Assembly (NCBI RefSeq): GCF_025127995.1
Contig: NZ_JAHLYP010000039.1
Coordinates: forward strand, 1 to 64,000
Direction: 5' to 3'
Origin: Synechococcus sp. CS-1332
GTDB lineage: Bacteria > Cyanobacteriota > Cyanobacteriia > PCC-6307 > Cyanobiaceae
Length of the DNA stretch: 64,000 nucleotides
Shown: positions 51,097 through 59,647 of the stretch, piece by piece
Layout: each line of letters begins with the position of its first letter
Numbering within the stretch: the stretch's first letter is position 1
The notes under the pieces: model-generated
What the model was told of the DNA's origin: nothing
What the model saw: the letters and a program-made list of their open reading frames with translations, nothing else
The model's database searches: none
Position numbers and translations under genes: made by a program

Positions 51097-52905
51097 ATGA
51101 CCGACGTTCCCGCCCAGCGGATCCGTAATTTCTGCATCATCGCCCACATCGACCACGGCAAATCGACCCTGGCCGATCGGTTGTTGCAGGACACCGGCAC
51201 CGTGGCGGCCCGGGACATGCAGGCCCAGTTCCTGGACAATATGGAACTGGAGCGGGAGCGGGGCATCACGATCAAGCTCCAGGCCGCCCGCATGGAGTAC
51301 AAGGCGGCCGACGGCCAGACCTACATCCTCAACCTGATCGACACGCCGGGCCACGTCGACTTTTCCTATGAGGTGAGCCGTAGCCTGCTGGCCTGCGAGG
51401 GCGCCCTGCTGGTGGTGGATGCCAGCCAGGGGGTGGAGGCCCAGACGCTGGCCAACGTGTATCTGGCGCTGGAGAACGATCTGGAGATCATTCCGGTGCT
51501 CAACAAGATCGACCTGCCCGGGGCCGATCCCGATCGGATCAAGACGGAGATCGAGGCGATCATCGGGCTCGACACGTCGATGGCCATTAACTGCTCCGCC
51601 AAGACTGGCCTGGGGGTGCCCGAGATCCTGCAGGCGGTGGTGGATCGGGTGCCGGCGCCGCAGGACCAGGCGGATGAACCGCTGCGGGCCCTGATCTTCG
51701 ACTCCTACTACGACCCCTACCGGGGCGTGATCGTCTACTTCCGTGTGATCAGCGGCGTGATTGCCCGCAAGGACAAGGTGCTGCTGATGGCCAGCGGCAA
51801 GGTGGTGGAACTCGACGAGGTGGGCGTGATGGCGCCGGACCAGCGCCAGGTGGACAGCCTGCATGCGGGCGAGGTGGGCTATCTGGCCGCCTCGATCAAG
51901 GCGGTGGCCGATGCCCGCGTCGGCGACACGATCACCCTGGCGGCCAATCCGGCGACCGAGCCGCTGCCGGGCTATGCCGAAGCCACACCGATGGTGTTCT
52001 GCGGCCTGTTCCCCACCGACGCCGACCAATACCCCGACCTGCGCGAGGCCCTCGACAAGCTGCAGCTCTCTGATGCGGCGCTGAAGTTTGAGCCCGAAAC
52101 CAGCAGCGCCATGGGCTTCGGCTTCCGCTGCGGCTTCCTGGGCCTGCTGCACATGGAGATCGTGCAGGAGCGGCTGGAGCGGGAGTACGACCTTGATCTG
52201 ATCGTCACCGCCCCTTCGGTGATCTACCAGGTGAACATGATCGACGGCAGCACCTTGATGGTGGACAACCCCGCCACCCTGCCCGATCCCCAGAAGCGGG
52301 AATCGATCGAAGAGCCCTATGTGAAGCTGGAGATCTACACCCCCAACGTGTACAACGGCGCCCTGATGGAGCTGTGCCAGGAGCGGCGCGGCGAGTTCAT
52401 CGACATGAAGTTCATCACCACCGATCGGGTGACGCTCCACTACGAGATGCCGCTGGCGGAGGTGGTGACCGATTTCTTCGATCAGATGAAGAGCCGCACC
52501 AAGGGCTATGCATCGATGGAGTACAGCCTGATCGGGTACCGCCGCAACGAACTGGTTCGGCTCGATGTGCTGATCAACGGCGAACGGGCCGATCCGCTCA
52601 CCACGATCGTGCATCGCGATAAGTCGTACAACGTGGGCAAGAGTCTGGTGGAGAAGCTCAAGGAGCTGATCCCACGGCAGCAGTTCAAGATTCCAATCCA
52701 GGCCTCGATCGGCAGCCGCATCATCGCCAGCGAAAGCATCAGCGCCATCCGTAAGGACGTGCTGGCCAAGTGCTACGGCGGCGACATCTCCCGCAAGAAG
52801 AAGCTGCTCAAGAAGCAGGCCAAGGGCAAGAAGCGCATGAAGGCGATGGGCCGGGTGGAGGTGCCCCAGGAGGCCTTCATGGCGGTGCTGAAGCTGAATC
52901 AGTGA
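51097..52905 (+). CDS. lepA: Elongation factor 4
   Basis: A 602-residue translational GTPase. It starts [21 protein letters not shown]1 is [15 protein letters not shown]2 region [17 protein letters not shown]3 [19 protein letters not shown]4 [11 protein letters not shown]5 [10 protein letters not shown]. LepA-specific C-terminal parts are present ([40 protein letters not shown]). It promotes back-translocation or remodelling of stalled ribosomes. The ATG at 51097 is chosen over 51064 because the family starts there. It follows the methyltransferase by 50 bp on the same strand. Confidence 0.97.
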   Translation: MTDVPAQRIRNFCIIAHIDHGKSTLADRLLQDTGTVAARDMQAQFLDNMELERERGITIKLQAARMEYKAADGQTYILNLIDTPGHVDFSYEVSRSLLACEGALLVVDASQGVEAQTLANVYLALENDLEIIPVLNKIDLPGADPDRIKTEIEAIIGLDTSMAINCSAKTGLGVPEILQAVVDRVPAPQDQADEPLRALIFDSYYDPYRGVIVYFRVISGVIARKDKVLLMASGKVVELDEVGVMAPDQRQVDSLHAGEVGYLAASIKAVADARVGDTITLAANPATEPLPGYAEATPMVFCGLFPTDADQYPDLREALDKLQLSDAALKFEPETSSAMGFGFRCGFLGLLHMEIVQERLEREYDLDLIVTAPSVIYQVNMIDGSTLMVDNPATLPDPQKRESIEEPYVKLEIYTPNVYNGALMELCQERRGEFIDMKFITTDRVTLHYEMPLAEVVTDFFDQMKSRTKGYASMEYSLIGYRRNELVRLDVLINGERADPLTTIVHRDKSYNVGKSLVEKLKELIPRQQFKIPIQASIGSRIIASESISAIRKDVLAKCYGGDISRKKKLLKKQAKGKKRMKAMGRVEVPQEAFMAVLKLNQ

Positions 52906-53227
52906 GCTGGGTCTGAAGCTGCGGGCCTGGCCTGAAGCCTGTGGCTGGCGAGGAGTGGCCGGTCAAGGGGGCCGTTCGGGATCGAAAGGATCAGCTCGCT
53001 TGCGTGCGGCCATGCGGCAGAGGGCTTGTCCCTGGTCGGAAGGACTTTCAGCGCACGGCCTGACCTCCCGCAGCGCAAAACGGATTCTGTACAGGATGTA
53101 CAGACCCGGACATCCACCGCGCAACACCTCCACTTCCTCCGGCCGACAGCGAGTTTCCCGGCCCACAGGCTGACCTCTGGGGCGCAGTTTCCTCGCCCAG
53201 CGGTTCCACCCCGCCACCGGGCCGTTC
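52906..53227. other. Intergenic region with a 17-bp palindrome
   Basis: About 320 bp between convergent lepA and the membrane-protein gene. No supported gene. It contains CTGTACAGGATGTACAG at 53087-53103, which recurs in related form inside the large palindrome at 57290-57338. Confidence 0.4.
53087..53103. repeat. Palindromic CTGTACANNATGTACAG box, copy 1
   Basis: CTGTACA-GGA-TGTACAG, seven-bp perfect arms. The related copy is at 57306-57322 with CAA in the centre. Role unknown: possibly a repressor site or the core of a small repeated element. Confidence 0.55.
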
Positions 53228-53848
53228 CTAATCCGTCGAGCGCCTCCGGTGCTCCTGCACCGGCCCCATGGCGTCGGTGCGGAAGAACAGGGCCGGGGTG
53301 AGCCCCACCCGCTGCATCTGGCGCCGTCCACGGAGCTGCATCACGACCAGCCCGGCGCCGGTGATGCCCTGCAGGAGCAGGGTGGTGACCAGGCGCACGG
53401 GGTTGAGCAGGTGCTCCTGGAGGGGGGAGAGGGGTGCCAGCTGGCGCTGGCTGAACAGGGTGGCAGCGTCATGGATCGTGACCGCCGGCAGCAGCAGCAG
53501 GAGCAGCAGCCCCAGGGGCAGCAGGGTGCGGTGAAGGGCGCCGGTCCAGGGCTGCTCCCGGCGGTGGCGCCGGTGGCCGCCGCCGATCAGGTAGAGGCCG
53601 AACCCCACGGGCAGCAGCGGCAGGGCGGGGGAGAGGCCGATCAGGCCGTTGAGCCGGCCGGCGGGAGCATCGACACTGGCGAAGCTGCCGGCCAGCAGCA
53701 GGGTGCTCAACTCCAGTACCAGCAGCAGCAACCCCACCAGCCGCAGCTGGCCCAGGGAATAGTCCAGCTGGTGGCGATTCACGATGCTGTCGACCTCATC
53801 GCGGGTGTCCGTGTGCCGGCGATGGTTCATGGGCCGCTGGTGCATCAT
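53228..53848 (-). CDS. Four-helix membrane protein, possibly HpsJ-like
   Basis: A 206-residue protein with about four hydrophobic segments: LGQLRLVGLLLLVLELSTLL (33-52), ALPLLPVGFGLYLIGGG (75-91), TLLPLGLLLLLLLPAVTIHD (108-127) and VTTLLLQGITGAGLVVMQLR (154-173). The layout, with a short N-terminal acidic region and a large loop between helices 3 and 4, resembles HpsJ-type proteins that lie with pseudopilin and polysaccharide-secretion genes in filamentous cyanobacteria. That match is from memory and is tentative. The basic C-terminus (RRRSTD) should be cytoplasmic. Confidence 0.5.
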   Translation of the reverse strand: MMHQRPMNHRRHTDTRDEVDSIVNRHQLDYSLGQLRLVGLLLLVLELSTLLLAGSFASVDAPAGRLNGLIGLSPALPLLPVGFGLYLIGGGHRRHRREQPWTGALHRTLLPLGLLLLLLLPAVTIHDAATLFSQRQLAPLSPLQEHLLNPVRLVTTLLLQGITGAGLVVMQLRGRRQMQRVGLTPALFFRTDAMGPVQEHRRRSTD

Positions 53849-53924
53849 TCCCTTGGCAACACTGACAGGCCAAGCGCGGATCAGGGATCGTCAAGCCAGA
53901 TCTGAAATTCAGCCGGTGTCAGGA

Positions 53925-54302
53925 TCAACAAGGGGGCAGCTGGTTCTTCAGGTTGAGCAGATCGCCATCCCCGCTGACGAGGACCGGCACGCCAGCCGCC
54001 AGGGCCAGGTCGAGAAAGACCTGGTCCTTCAGATCACGAACCTGGAGCTGACCAGCCTTGATGGGGCCGGCGTGAGTTTCACACCAAGGCAGCACATCCG
54101 CCAGCAGCCGATCGATGTCTGGCCGCGTGAGCCGAAACTTGGGGTAGGCAAGCACTCGGATCAGTTCGCGGGCGGAGGATTCGCTCAGCACAGGTGTGAT
54201 GGCGGCGCTCTGCCAGGTCCGGCGCAGCCAGGCCAGGCGGCCGTTCTCAAACAGCAGCGCCGACACCAACACAGTCGTGTCGAGAACAACGCGGATGGTC
54301 AC
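53925..54302 (-). CDS. PIN-domain toxin (PIN_3/COG1569 type)
   Basis: A 125-residue PIN protein: VTIRVVLDTTVLVSALLFEN (first Asp), TPVLSESSARELIRVLAYPK (Glu), LQVRDLKDQVFLDLALAAGV and PVLVSGDGDLLNL (later acids). The GTG at 54302 overlaps the antitoxin stop as GTGA, which fixes the start; an in-frame ATG at 54317 would lie inside the antitoxin gene. It is a predicted RNase toxin controlled by the upstream antitoxin. Confidence 0.85.
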   Translation of the reverse strand: MTIRVVLDTTVLVSALLFENGRLAWLRRTWQSAAITPVLSESSARELIRVLAYPKFRLTRPDIDRLLADVLPWCETHAGPIKAGQLQVRDLKDQVFLDLALAAGVPVLVSGDGDLLNLKNQLPPC

Positions 54303-54523
54303 TCCTGGCGAGACCATGCAACAGCGGCGGCGACATCCGCTTCTGTGATCCCCAGCTGCTGCAGGCGGGTCCGAGCGTTGGAGGCAGCATTTGGGTGGAC
54401 GGGTGTGAGCACGATGCGACCGTTCTCGGTGGCCACGTCGTAGTAGTCGGCGATCCCGACAGCCTCCACCACGGCCTTGGGCAAGGTGAGCTGGTTCTTG
54501 CTGGTGCGCTTGGCAAGGACCAT
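54299..54523 (-). CDS. AbrB/SpoVT-type antitoxin
   Basis: A 74-residue protein: MVLAKRTSKNQLTLPKAVVE, AVGIADYYDVATENGRIVLT. This is the swapped-hairpin AbrB DNA-binding domain (SKNQLTLPK, DYYDV, GRIVL). The tail QLGITEADVAAAVAWSRQE would clamp the PIN toxin. It is translationally coupled to the toxin by a 4-bp overlap and presumably represses its own operon. Confidence 0.85.
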   Translation of the reverse strand: MVLAKRTSKNQLTLPKAVVEAVGIADYYDVATENGRIVLTPVHPNAASNARTRLQQLGITEADVAAAVAWSRQE

Positions 54524-54615
54524 GGACGCAGCCGGCTTTGCCCGGAAACAAGGATTCCTTGCTTTACCTGCTGTCCTCGGCTGGGAACTCTTAAGGAGAC
54601 GTTGCTGTCACCGCC

Positions 54616-55134
54616 ATGGCCTTATTGGTTTGCCGCCATCTTCCCCCCCGATCGCAGGGGTTCGTGCTGCCCCTGACCATGGGGGCCTCCCTGGTGCTGC
54701 TGCTGGGCAGCCTCTCGGCCCACACCGCCAGCCTCCAGGTGCGCCTGCAGGGGATCCGGGAGCAGCAGCAGCGCCAGGCGGAAGACCGGTTGGCCTCGGC
54801 GGGCCAGCAGCTGCTGGCCGATCTTCACCGCAGCCAACCCTGCCTGCTGACGCTGCCGCTGGCGCAGTGGGACTCCCAGGGGCTGGCCTGCGCTCCCGCC
54901 CAGGCGATCGCCTCCCTCAAGGCCGGCCAGGTGCTGGGCAGCTCCTACCGGCTGGTGAGCTGGCGCCCGGAGCTGGCCCCGGCCGAGTTGCTGCTGGAGC
55001 TGGCCGCCGCCGGCAACGAGCCCAGGCGCCAGGGGGCCTTCGCGGTGGAGCTGCTTCCCGCCCAGCCCCCCGCCCAGCCGCAGCCGCAGATCATCGACGT
55101 GCGCCTGGTGGGGCTGCGGGGGGTGGCGCCATGA
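54616..55134 (+). CDS. PilX-like pilin component (cluster C)
   Basis: A 172-residue protein. Leader RSQG then FVLPLTMGASLVLLLGSLSA is a type IV pilin-like hydrophobic helix without Glu5, followed by LQGIREQQQRQAEDRLASAG and QQLLADLHRSQPC. It ends with a Pro-rich AQPPAQPQPQIIDVRLVGLR. It is the first gene of a four-gene run with overlaps. It resembles the small PilX-type proteins that open minor-pilin operons in picocyanobacteria, and shows no clear similarity to the larger A and B PilX-like proteins. Confidence 0.7.
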   Translation: MALLVCRHLPPRSQGFVLPLTMGASLVLLLGSLSAHTASLQVRLQGIREQQQRQAEDRLASAGQQLLADLHRSQPCLLTLPLAQWDSQGLACAPAQAIASLKAGQVLGSSYRLVSWRPELAPAELLLELAAAGNEPRRQGAFAVELLPAQPPAQPQPQIIDVRLVGLRGVAP

Positions 55135-55541
55135 GCCTGCTGGAACTGCTGATCGGATCAACGGTGTTTGCCGCGGCGGCGAGCTCCTCGCTGCAGCTCT
55201 GGGCCCTGGCGGGCGCGGCGGCTGTGGCCGAGGAGCGTCAGCAGCAGCGGATGGAGCAGGCAGAGGCCGCGTTGGTGCGAGCCGAAACGGCCCTGCGCCG
55301 CCTCGCCCCAGGCGGCGGCGACTGCACAACGGCCGCCTCCCAGGTGCTGCAGGTGCTGGCGGCCGACCCTCTGGCCCAGGGGTTGGCGCGTGTGCTGGAG
55401 CCGTCGGCCAGCGGCGATGGGGTGGTGCTGCGGTTGGTGGTGCAGGGGGAGGCCACACCGCGCCAGCGGCTCTATGTGCCGGCGGTTCTGGGGCTCTGCG
55501 GGCCCGTGCAGCAGCAGGGAGGGAGCGGTGGCAACCCCTGA
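55131..55541 (+). CDS. Prepilin-like protein with short leader (cluster C)
   Basis: A 136-residue protein starting at the ATGA overlap with the previous stop. MSLLELLIGSTVFAAAASSS is unusual: the pilin helix, with Glu5-like E, begins almost at the N-terminus, so the leader is only one residue or absent. EERQQQRMEQAEAALVRAET and ALRRLAPGGGDC follow. A missing leader could mean it is not cut by the prepilin peptidase, or that the real start lies inside the upstream gene. The helix pattern and neighbours still make it a pilin-class protein. Confidence 0.65.
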   Translation: MSLLELLIGSTVFAAAASSSLQLWALAGAAAVAEERQQQRMEQAEAALVRAETALRRLAPGGGDCTTAASQVLQVLAADPLAQGLARVLEPSASGDGVVLRLVVQGEATPRQRLYVPAVLGLCGPVQQQGGSGGNP

Positions 55542-56025
55542 GCCTGGCGGCTTCACGCTGCCCGAAACCCTGCTGGCCCTGGTGCTGGTGGGCCTGCTGG
55601 CCCAGCTGGGGCTGTCCTCCGCCAGCACGGAGCTGGCCGCCGCCCGGCTCGATGGCGCCAGCCGCCGGGTGATGGTCGGGCTCGAGCGGGGGCGCGATGC
55701 TGCCCTGCGCCTTGGCCAGCCCTGCGCCCTGGCGCTCACCGCCAGCGGCTGGCAGGAGCCCCAGGGCAGCAGCCTGCCCGCCTGCGAAGGAGCAGGCATC
55801 GATCTCGGCGAGGGCCTGGGCGGCGGGCCGGAGGTAACCGTCAGCCACAACCTGCCGCAGGTGGTGCGCTTCACCAGCAACGGGCTGATCATCGACGGCG
55901 GCACCGTGCTGCTCAGCACCGAGGGCACCGACCTGGTGCGCTGTGTGGTGGTGGCCCTGCCGCTGGGGGTGACACGCCTGGGACGGCAGGGCTCGGGCGG
56001 CTGCCTGCCGGGTCCGCGGCCCTGA
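55528..56025 (+). CDS. FimT/GspH-like prepilin (cluster C)
   Basis: A 165-residue prepilin. The GTG at 55528 follows GGGAGGGAGC closely and gives leader VATPEPGG before FTLPETLLALVLVGLLAQLG, a class III signal with Glu5. Then RRVMVGLERGRDAALRLGQP, CALALTASGWQEPQ, VRFTSNGLIIDGGTVLLS and VVVALPLGVTRLGRQG follow, the last two in the position of the GspH/FimT C-terminal strands. It overlaps the end of the previous gene by 14 bp. It is very GC-rich like its neighbours. Confidence 0.75.
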   Translation: MATPEPGGFTLPETLLALVLVGLLAQLGLSSASTELAAARLDGASRRVMVGLERGRDAALRLGQPCALALTASGWQEPQGSSLPACEGAGIDLGEGLGGGPEVTVSHNLPQVVRFTSNGLIIDGGTVLLSTEGTDLVRCVVVALPLGVTRLGRQGSGGCLPGPRP

Positions 56026-56057
56026 GCCGTCCTTTCCCTATCCATCGGAGTTTCGCC

Positions 56058-56636
56058 ATGGCGTTGTTGCGTTCCAGGACGATCACAGCCGCCGGAGCGG
56101 CGGGGTTCACGTTGGTGGAGCTGCTGCTGGCGGCCTGCCTCGGGTTGCTGGTGTGGGGGGTTGTGCTGCAGGCGCTGGTGGCGGATGGCCGCCAGGTCGA
56201 CCGAATGGTGCGCCAGCTGCGGGAGCGGGGCCAACAGAAGCGGGTGCTGGCCCTGCTGCGGGGCGACCTGCTGCTGGCCGAGCGGGTGGACCTCGCCCAC
56301 GGGGTCGGTGCCGCCTGCGGCCTTGGGTGGCGGGATCCGGTGCTGCAGCTGCAGACGCCGGCCGGCCCGATCACCTACACGGTGGGCAGCGCCCCCAGCG
56401 CCATCTGGCGGGGCCGGGTGCTGATGCGCTGCGGCCCGGCCTTCGGGCTGCACGGCGAACCAAGCGCGGGTGCGGCCCAGAACAGGGTGCTGCTGGATGG
56501 GCTCGCCGATCCAGGTCTGGAGGCCGCCTCAGAGCCGGACGGCCTGCTGCGCCTGCAGCTGCGGCAGGAGTTCGAGCCTGCCGGGGGTGGAATCCAGCGG
56601 ATCGAAACGACCGTGCGGATGGGGGCGGGGGGGTGA
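56058..56636 (+). CDS. PilW/GspJ-like prepilin (cluster C)
   Basis: A 192-residue prepilin. AAGFTLVELLLAACLGLLVW is a class III signal with Glu5, then VLQALVADGRQVDRMVRQLR and VLALLRGDLLLAERVDLAHG. PITYTVGSAPSAIWRGRVLM and FEPAGGGIQRIETTVRMGAG are near the end. It has RBS-like CGGAG eight bases upstream. A heavily damaged second copy of this gene exists at 59648-59906. Its 3' end overlaps the run-on frame of the damaged DUF5615 toxin on the other strand. Confidence 0.8.
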   Translation: MALLRSRTITAAGAAGFTLVELLLAACLGLLVWGVVLQALVADGRQVDRMVRQLRERGQQKRVLALLRGDLLLAERVDLAHGVGAACGLGWRDPVLQLQTPAGPITYTVGSAPSAIWRGRVLMRCGPAFGLHGEPSAGAAQNRVLLDGLADPGLEAASEPDGLLRLQLRQEFEPAGGGIQRIETTVRMGAGG

Positions 56637-56856
56637 GCAACAGGATCCGCACCCGCTCCCGGCGCTCGTCGGCAACAACCAGTGCCCCCTGCTCGATCTC
56701 TTCGGCGTAGGTCTTGAGCACAGAGAGCACGAGGTGCCCAATCACTTCTGGCAGCACGTTGAAACAGCGCACTTGAAGGATGCTGGGTCCGTTGTCGCTA
56801 CTGAGAGCGAGCATCGTCCGAACAGACAGGTTCATGTCGACCAGCAACCTGTCCAT
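56371..56856 (-). pseudogene. DUF5615-type (PIN-like) toxin with internal deletion and lost stop
   Basis: The first residues MDRLLVDMNLS are a normal DUF5615 start. The next, MLALSSDNGPSILQVRCFNV, normally stands about 60 residues further on, after the second acidic motif. The central part of the PIN-like fold is therefore missing. ALVVADERRERVRILLL is the usual C-terminal strand. The frame then runs on through the 3' end of the opposing prepilin gene, so the original stop is lost. The DUF433 antitoxin partner is intact and its stop overlaps this start (TGATG). The toxin is very probably inactive. Confidence 0.7.
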
Positions 56857-57083
56857 CAGTTCAGGACCAGTGCCTCTTCCCGCTCTTCCATGCGCCAGGC
56901 GGCATAGGCCAGAGACTCATCGATGTCGGCCTCTTCGATCTGCGGGTAGGACTGGAGGATCCTCTCCCGGCTGCTGCCACTGGCGATCAGCCCAACGATC
57001 GTGCTGACCGTGATACGCAGCCCGCGTATGCAAGGCTTGCCGCCCATAACGGCCGGATCGTGGCTGATGCGAGTAAACAACAT
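56856..57083 (-). CDS. DUF433 antitoxin
   Basis: A 75-residue protein: RISHDPAVMGGKPCIRGLRI, TVSTIVGLIASGSSRERILQ and YPQIEEADIDESLAYAAWRM. GGKPCIRGLRITV, L-x-ASG and YP-x-L-like spacing are diagnostic of the DUF433 helix-turn-helix antitoxin usually paired with a DUF5615 toxin. The toxin next to it is damaged, so this antitoxin may be a leftover. Confidence 0.85.
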   Translation of the reverse strand: MLFTRISHDPAVMGGKPCIRGLRITVSTIVGLIASGSSRERILQSYPQIEEADIDESLAYAAWRMEEREEALVLN

Positions 57084-57289
57084 GGTCTAATCGTAGGCCG
57101 TGACCCTTTGACGAGCGAGCGTGGAGGTCATCTGTTGCGGGAACAAATCGCGGAGATGCTCCGAATGGGTAGGGAATGAGACTTCTCCCCTCCACCGAGC
57201 CAGTTAGCGGCAGGATCCGCGCCCGCACCAGCGTCATGGGCTGTCAGCAAGTTCCAGACTGGAGAGCAGCGGCAGGGTGCAGGAGGTTC

Positions 57290-57338
57290 TGACCCATTTT
57301 CCAGGCTGTACACAATGTACAGCCTGGAAAATGGGTCA
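57290..57338. repeat. Perfect 49-bp palindrome
   Basis: Two perfect 23-bp arms surround CAA. The left arm starts TGACCCATTTTCCAGG and the right arm ends CCTGGAAAATGGGTCA, with CTGTACACAATGTACAG in the centre. There is no T-tract. It sits between the DUF433 gene and the Uma2 pseudogene. It could form a cruciform or a very stable RNA hairpin, or be the end of a small mobile element. Confidence 0.9.
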
Positions 57339-57440
57339 TGGCATGGGTGAGTCGACTGTCGAGATCCACGAAGACTCTCTCCACGCTCACAGAAGGTGAG
57401 CCACCCTTGCGAAAAGCCACGCAGGGTCATCACCCGGCGT

Positions 57441-58089
57441 TCAGGCCTCCCAGATCTCTGTCAGCTCCAGGCTCAACCCGGGGAATCGCTCTCCACCCTC
57501 GAGCGTCATTGCCCCTTGGAGGCGCTGGGGCTCGCCATCGGCGACGCTGCTCCAGATCTCGAAAGCCTGCTGCTCGGGGATCAGCAGCCAGCCCAGTTGG
57601 GCGCCATTAGCATGGTAAGCAGCCATCTTGCGGCGCAGGGCGGTGAGGCCACGGGGGCCTTCGTCACCGGGGTTGGCGAGTTCGACCAGCAGATCGGGGC
57701 AGAAGGGCGGGAAACTGAGGCGCTCCTCTGCGGTGAGCGCTTGCCAGCGCTCCAGGCGCACCAGAGAGGCATCGGGACTGAGCACCGAGCCAACTCCTGC
57801 GGAGAAGCCTTGCGGCTACTGGCAGAGGAAAGCCCGTGGAACTGTCGAACACCCGCCAGCCTCCCACGCCGTCGGCCCAGGCCAGCAAGCGCATCAACAC
57901 ACGGCTGTTGCGGGCGCCGGTTTCACCACCTGTGGGCGTCATGTGGATGAGATGACCTTCGGCGGTGAGTTCCAGCACCGCCTGGGGGTTGGCGATGCAC
58001 ACAGCGGTGAAATGCTCGGGGCTGAGGCGCAGATCAGCAGGCAGGTGCAAGGGCGCCATTGCATCGGCATCTGGAGCTGCAAGCATCAT
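57441..58089 (-). pseudogene. Uma2-family (PD-(D/E)XK-like) gene with frameshift
   Basis: The 5' half (58089 down to about 57790) reads LSPEHFTAVCIANPQAVLEL, TPTGGETGARNSRVLMRLLA and WADGVGGWRVFDSSTGFPLP, typical of Uma2. The rest continues in another frame from 57785: LSPDASLVRLERWQALTAEE, FCPDLLVELANPGD with the conserved acidic pair, and AAYHANGAQLGWLLIPEQQA. The shift lies near 57790-57830, just before the SPDAS motif. Uma2 proteins are abundant cyanobacterial putative nucleases of unknown role. Unless sequencing error explains it, this copy is inactive. Confidence 0.8.
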
Positions 58090-58119
58090 GGTCCCAGCGC
58101 AAGCTTTAAAGCCAGTTTA

Positions 58120-59091
58120 ATGGAGATCCCCAGGCTGAAGTTGGGATCCCGAACGGACAACGAGCTTGTCGCCGATCGGACAACTTCATTGTTGGCGACC
58201 ATCTTGGTTGGCGATGTATGGGGCATGCCTATTCCAGTTAAGGGCATCCAGCTCAGACTTGGCAGTAGCTACGTGTTTGGTGCTCGATTTAAGCGTGTTT
58301 GCTTTCTAGACTGGGGGATCATTTCAGCTGACTCCTCCCGCCGGACTGACGTTGTTCTGGGTGAAGACGTTCTTGATCTTAAACCCTGCATCGAACTTGG
58401 GATTTGTGGAATGATTCATTCTATTACACGGCATTACCATCCATGTGAGCCTGCTAAGGCCAGCCAGTTGCTGGATACACTCCATTTTAATTTGAGCCTA
58501 GGAATCTTGGATTCGGTTACTCTTTTGTTAGAGGATGATGCTGATCTGTCAGTCTTTCCTGAGGCTAAAACCATGAAAATTGGCCGCAGGACTACATTTG
58601 CAGACTTTCTAGATTGCGTTTCAGAGTTGGCCGAAGATGATGGTCATGCAGTATATGCTAACAACGACATAATGATGAGCATCGATATCGCAGAAGCGGC
58701 TGCAAGGTTGACCATGAACATCTCAATGATCGCCTTGACAAGGCGTGAGCTTGATGGCGCGCTGCCATCCATTGAGAATCCCTCCTGGTCGCAAGACACA
58801 TGGATCATCAAAACGCATCGCATCAGCAGGATGCTCAAGGAGACCGTGAGACATTCGTTGGGAATTGCAGGTTGCAAGAACATCTTTGCGGCACAGCTTG
58901 TCGCAAATGGTTGCAGTCTTTGGAATCCTTCGCTTGACGTCTCTACGATTCACAATGATCCATCTCGCTGTTTGACGTATTCACGAGATCGCAGATACAA
59001 TGAATTCTTTGCCATTCCGCTTCTCTGTCATTTGATTGATGTGGAGTCGGCCATTTCGGATTATGAGTTCACATTTTGTGCGAAAAGCTGA
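58120..59091 (+). CDS. Putative glycosyltransferase-like protein
   Basis: A 323-residue protein from the ATG at 58120. GDVWGMPIPVKGIQLRLGSS opens a region without clear motifs. VYANNDIMMSIDIAEAAARL gives an ND dyad in the position of a GT-A metal site; MIALTRRELDG, SWSQDTWIIKTHRISR, LGIAGCKNIFAAQLVANGCS and LWNPSLDVSTIHNDPSRC follow. This N-D-I, LTRRE, SQDxWI, GxxGCxN and NPS-x-H order is one I associate with cyanobacterial glycosyltransferase-like hypothetical proteins. Lower GC than its surroundings suggests transfer. With the O-GlcNAc-transferase-like protein downstream, it may modify pilins or surface glycans. Confidence 0.55.
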   Translation: MEIPRLKLGSRTDNELVADRTTSLLATILVGDVWGMPIPVKGIQLRLGSSYVFGARFKRVCFLDWGIISADSSRRTDVVLGEDVLDLKPCIELGICGMIHSITRHYHPCEPAKASQLLDTLHFNLSLGILDSVTLLLEDDADLSVFPEAKTMKIGRRTTFADFLDCVSELAEDDGHAVYANNDIMMSIDIAEAAARLTMNISMIALTRRELDGALPSIENPSWSQDTWIIKTHRISRMLKETVRHSLGIAGCKNIFAAQLVANGCSLWNPSLDVSTIHNDPSRCLTYSRDRRYNEFFAIPLLCHLIDVESAISDYEFTFCAKS

Positions 59092-59365
59092 TCTTGCCTT
59101 AGTGGTACGTTTATCGAGGGGCGTGATCGGGTTGTGATTCAACACATTGAACGCTCTTGTCAGAGATTCAAATTGCACGGTCCGTGTGAATATGTTGCGA
59201 ATTCTTCGTTCCCGATAGCTTTTTGCTTGATTTTTAGTTGTGTATGGCTGATCAACCAATGCCGTTGTCGACCACTTGTACGCCGGCCGCATGTGTTCGA
59301 CTTAAATCTGGTTGAGGGCACTCAGTTTGCGCTGTCGGCTGACAGCCTAGGCCTGGCCAGAAGGC

Positions 59366-59518
59366 GCATCAGCAAATGGCTGTTGCGGGTACCGGTTTCA
59401 CCTCCTCTGGGTTGGCGATGCACATAGCAGCGAATGGCTCGGGGCTGAGGCTCGGGTCAGCGGGCTGCGCCAAGGGGGCCAAGGCGTCGCTCTGAGCGGC
59501 TTGAAGTGCAAGCGTCAT
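59366..59518 (-). pseudogene. Degraded N-terminal fragment of a second Uma2 gene
   Basis: The minus strand reads DALAPLAQPADPSLSPEPFA, AMCIANPEEV, then jumps to VPATAIC. About 150 bp clearly resemble the 5' part of the Uma2 gene at 57890-58089 (shared GTTGGCGATGCACA and GCTCGGGGCTGAGG), with an internal deletion. The rest is missing. It is a relic of a duplication. Confidence 0.7.
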
Positions 59519-59647
59519 GGCACCAGCGCCAACGTTGGCAACTTCTTCGATTGGATCTTCAGCCTGGGATGGGGGCTTGTATGGCTTCCTGATGGCAGAG
59601 CCTCGGCAGTTCGGGAATGACCCCGCCCCTCGGGGTGCTCCGCCTTG

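Noticed and set aside
51043-52614. A 523-codon minus-strand frame opposite lepA
   Set aside because: Antisense of lepA with His/Val/Gln-rich false composition. lepA is unambiguous.
53087-53103. LexA (SOS) box
   Set aside because: The centre spacing and arms differ from the cyanobacterial LexA pattern I know, and no SOS gene is adjacent.
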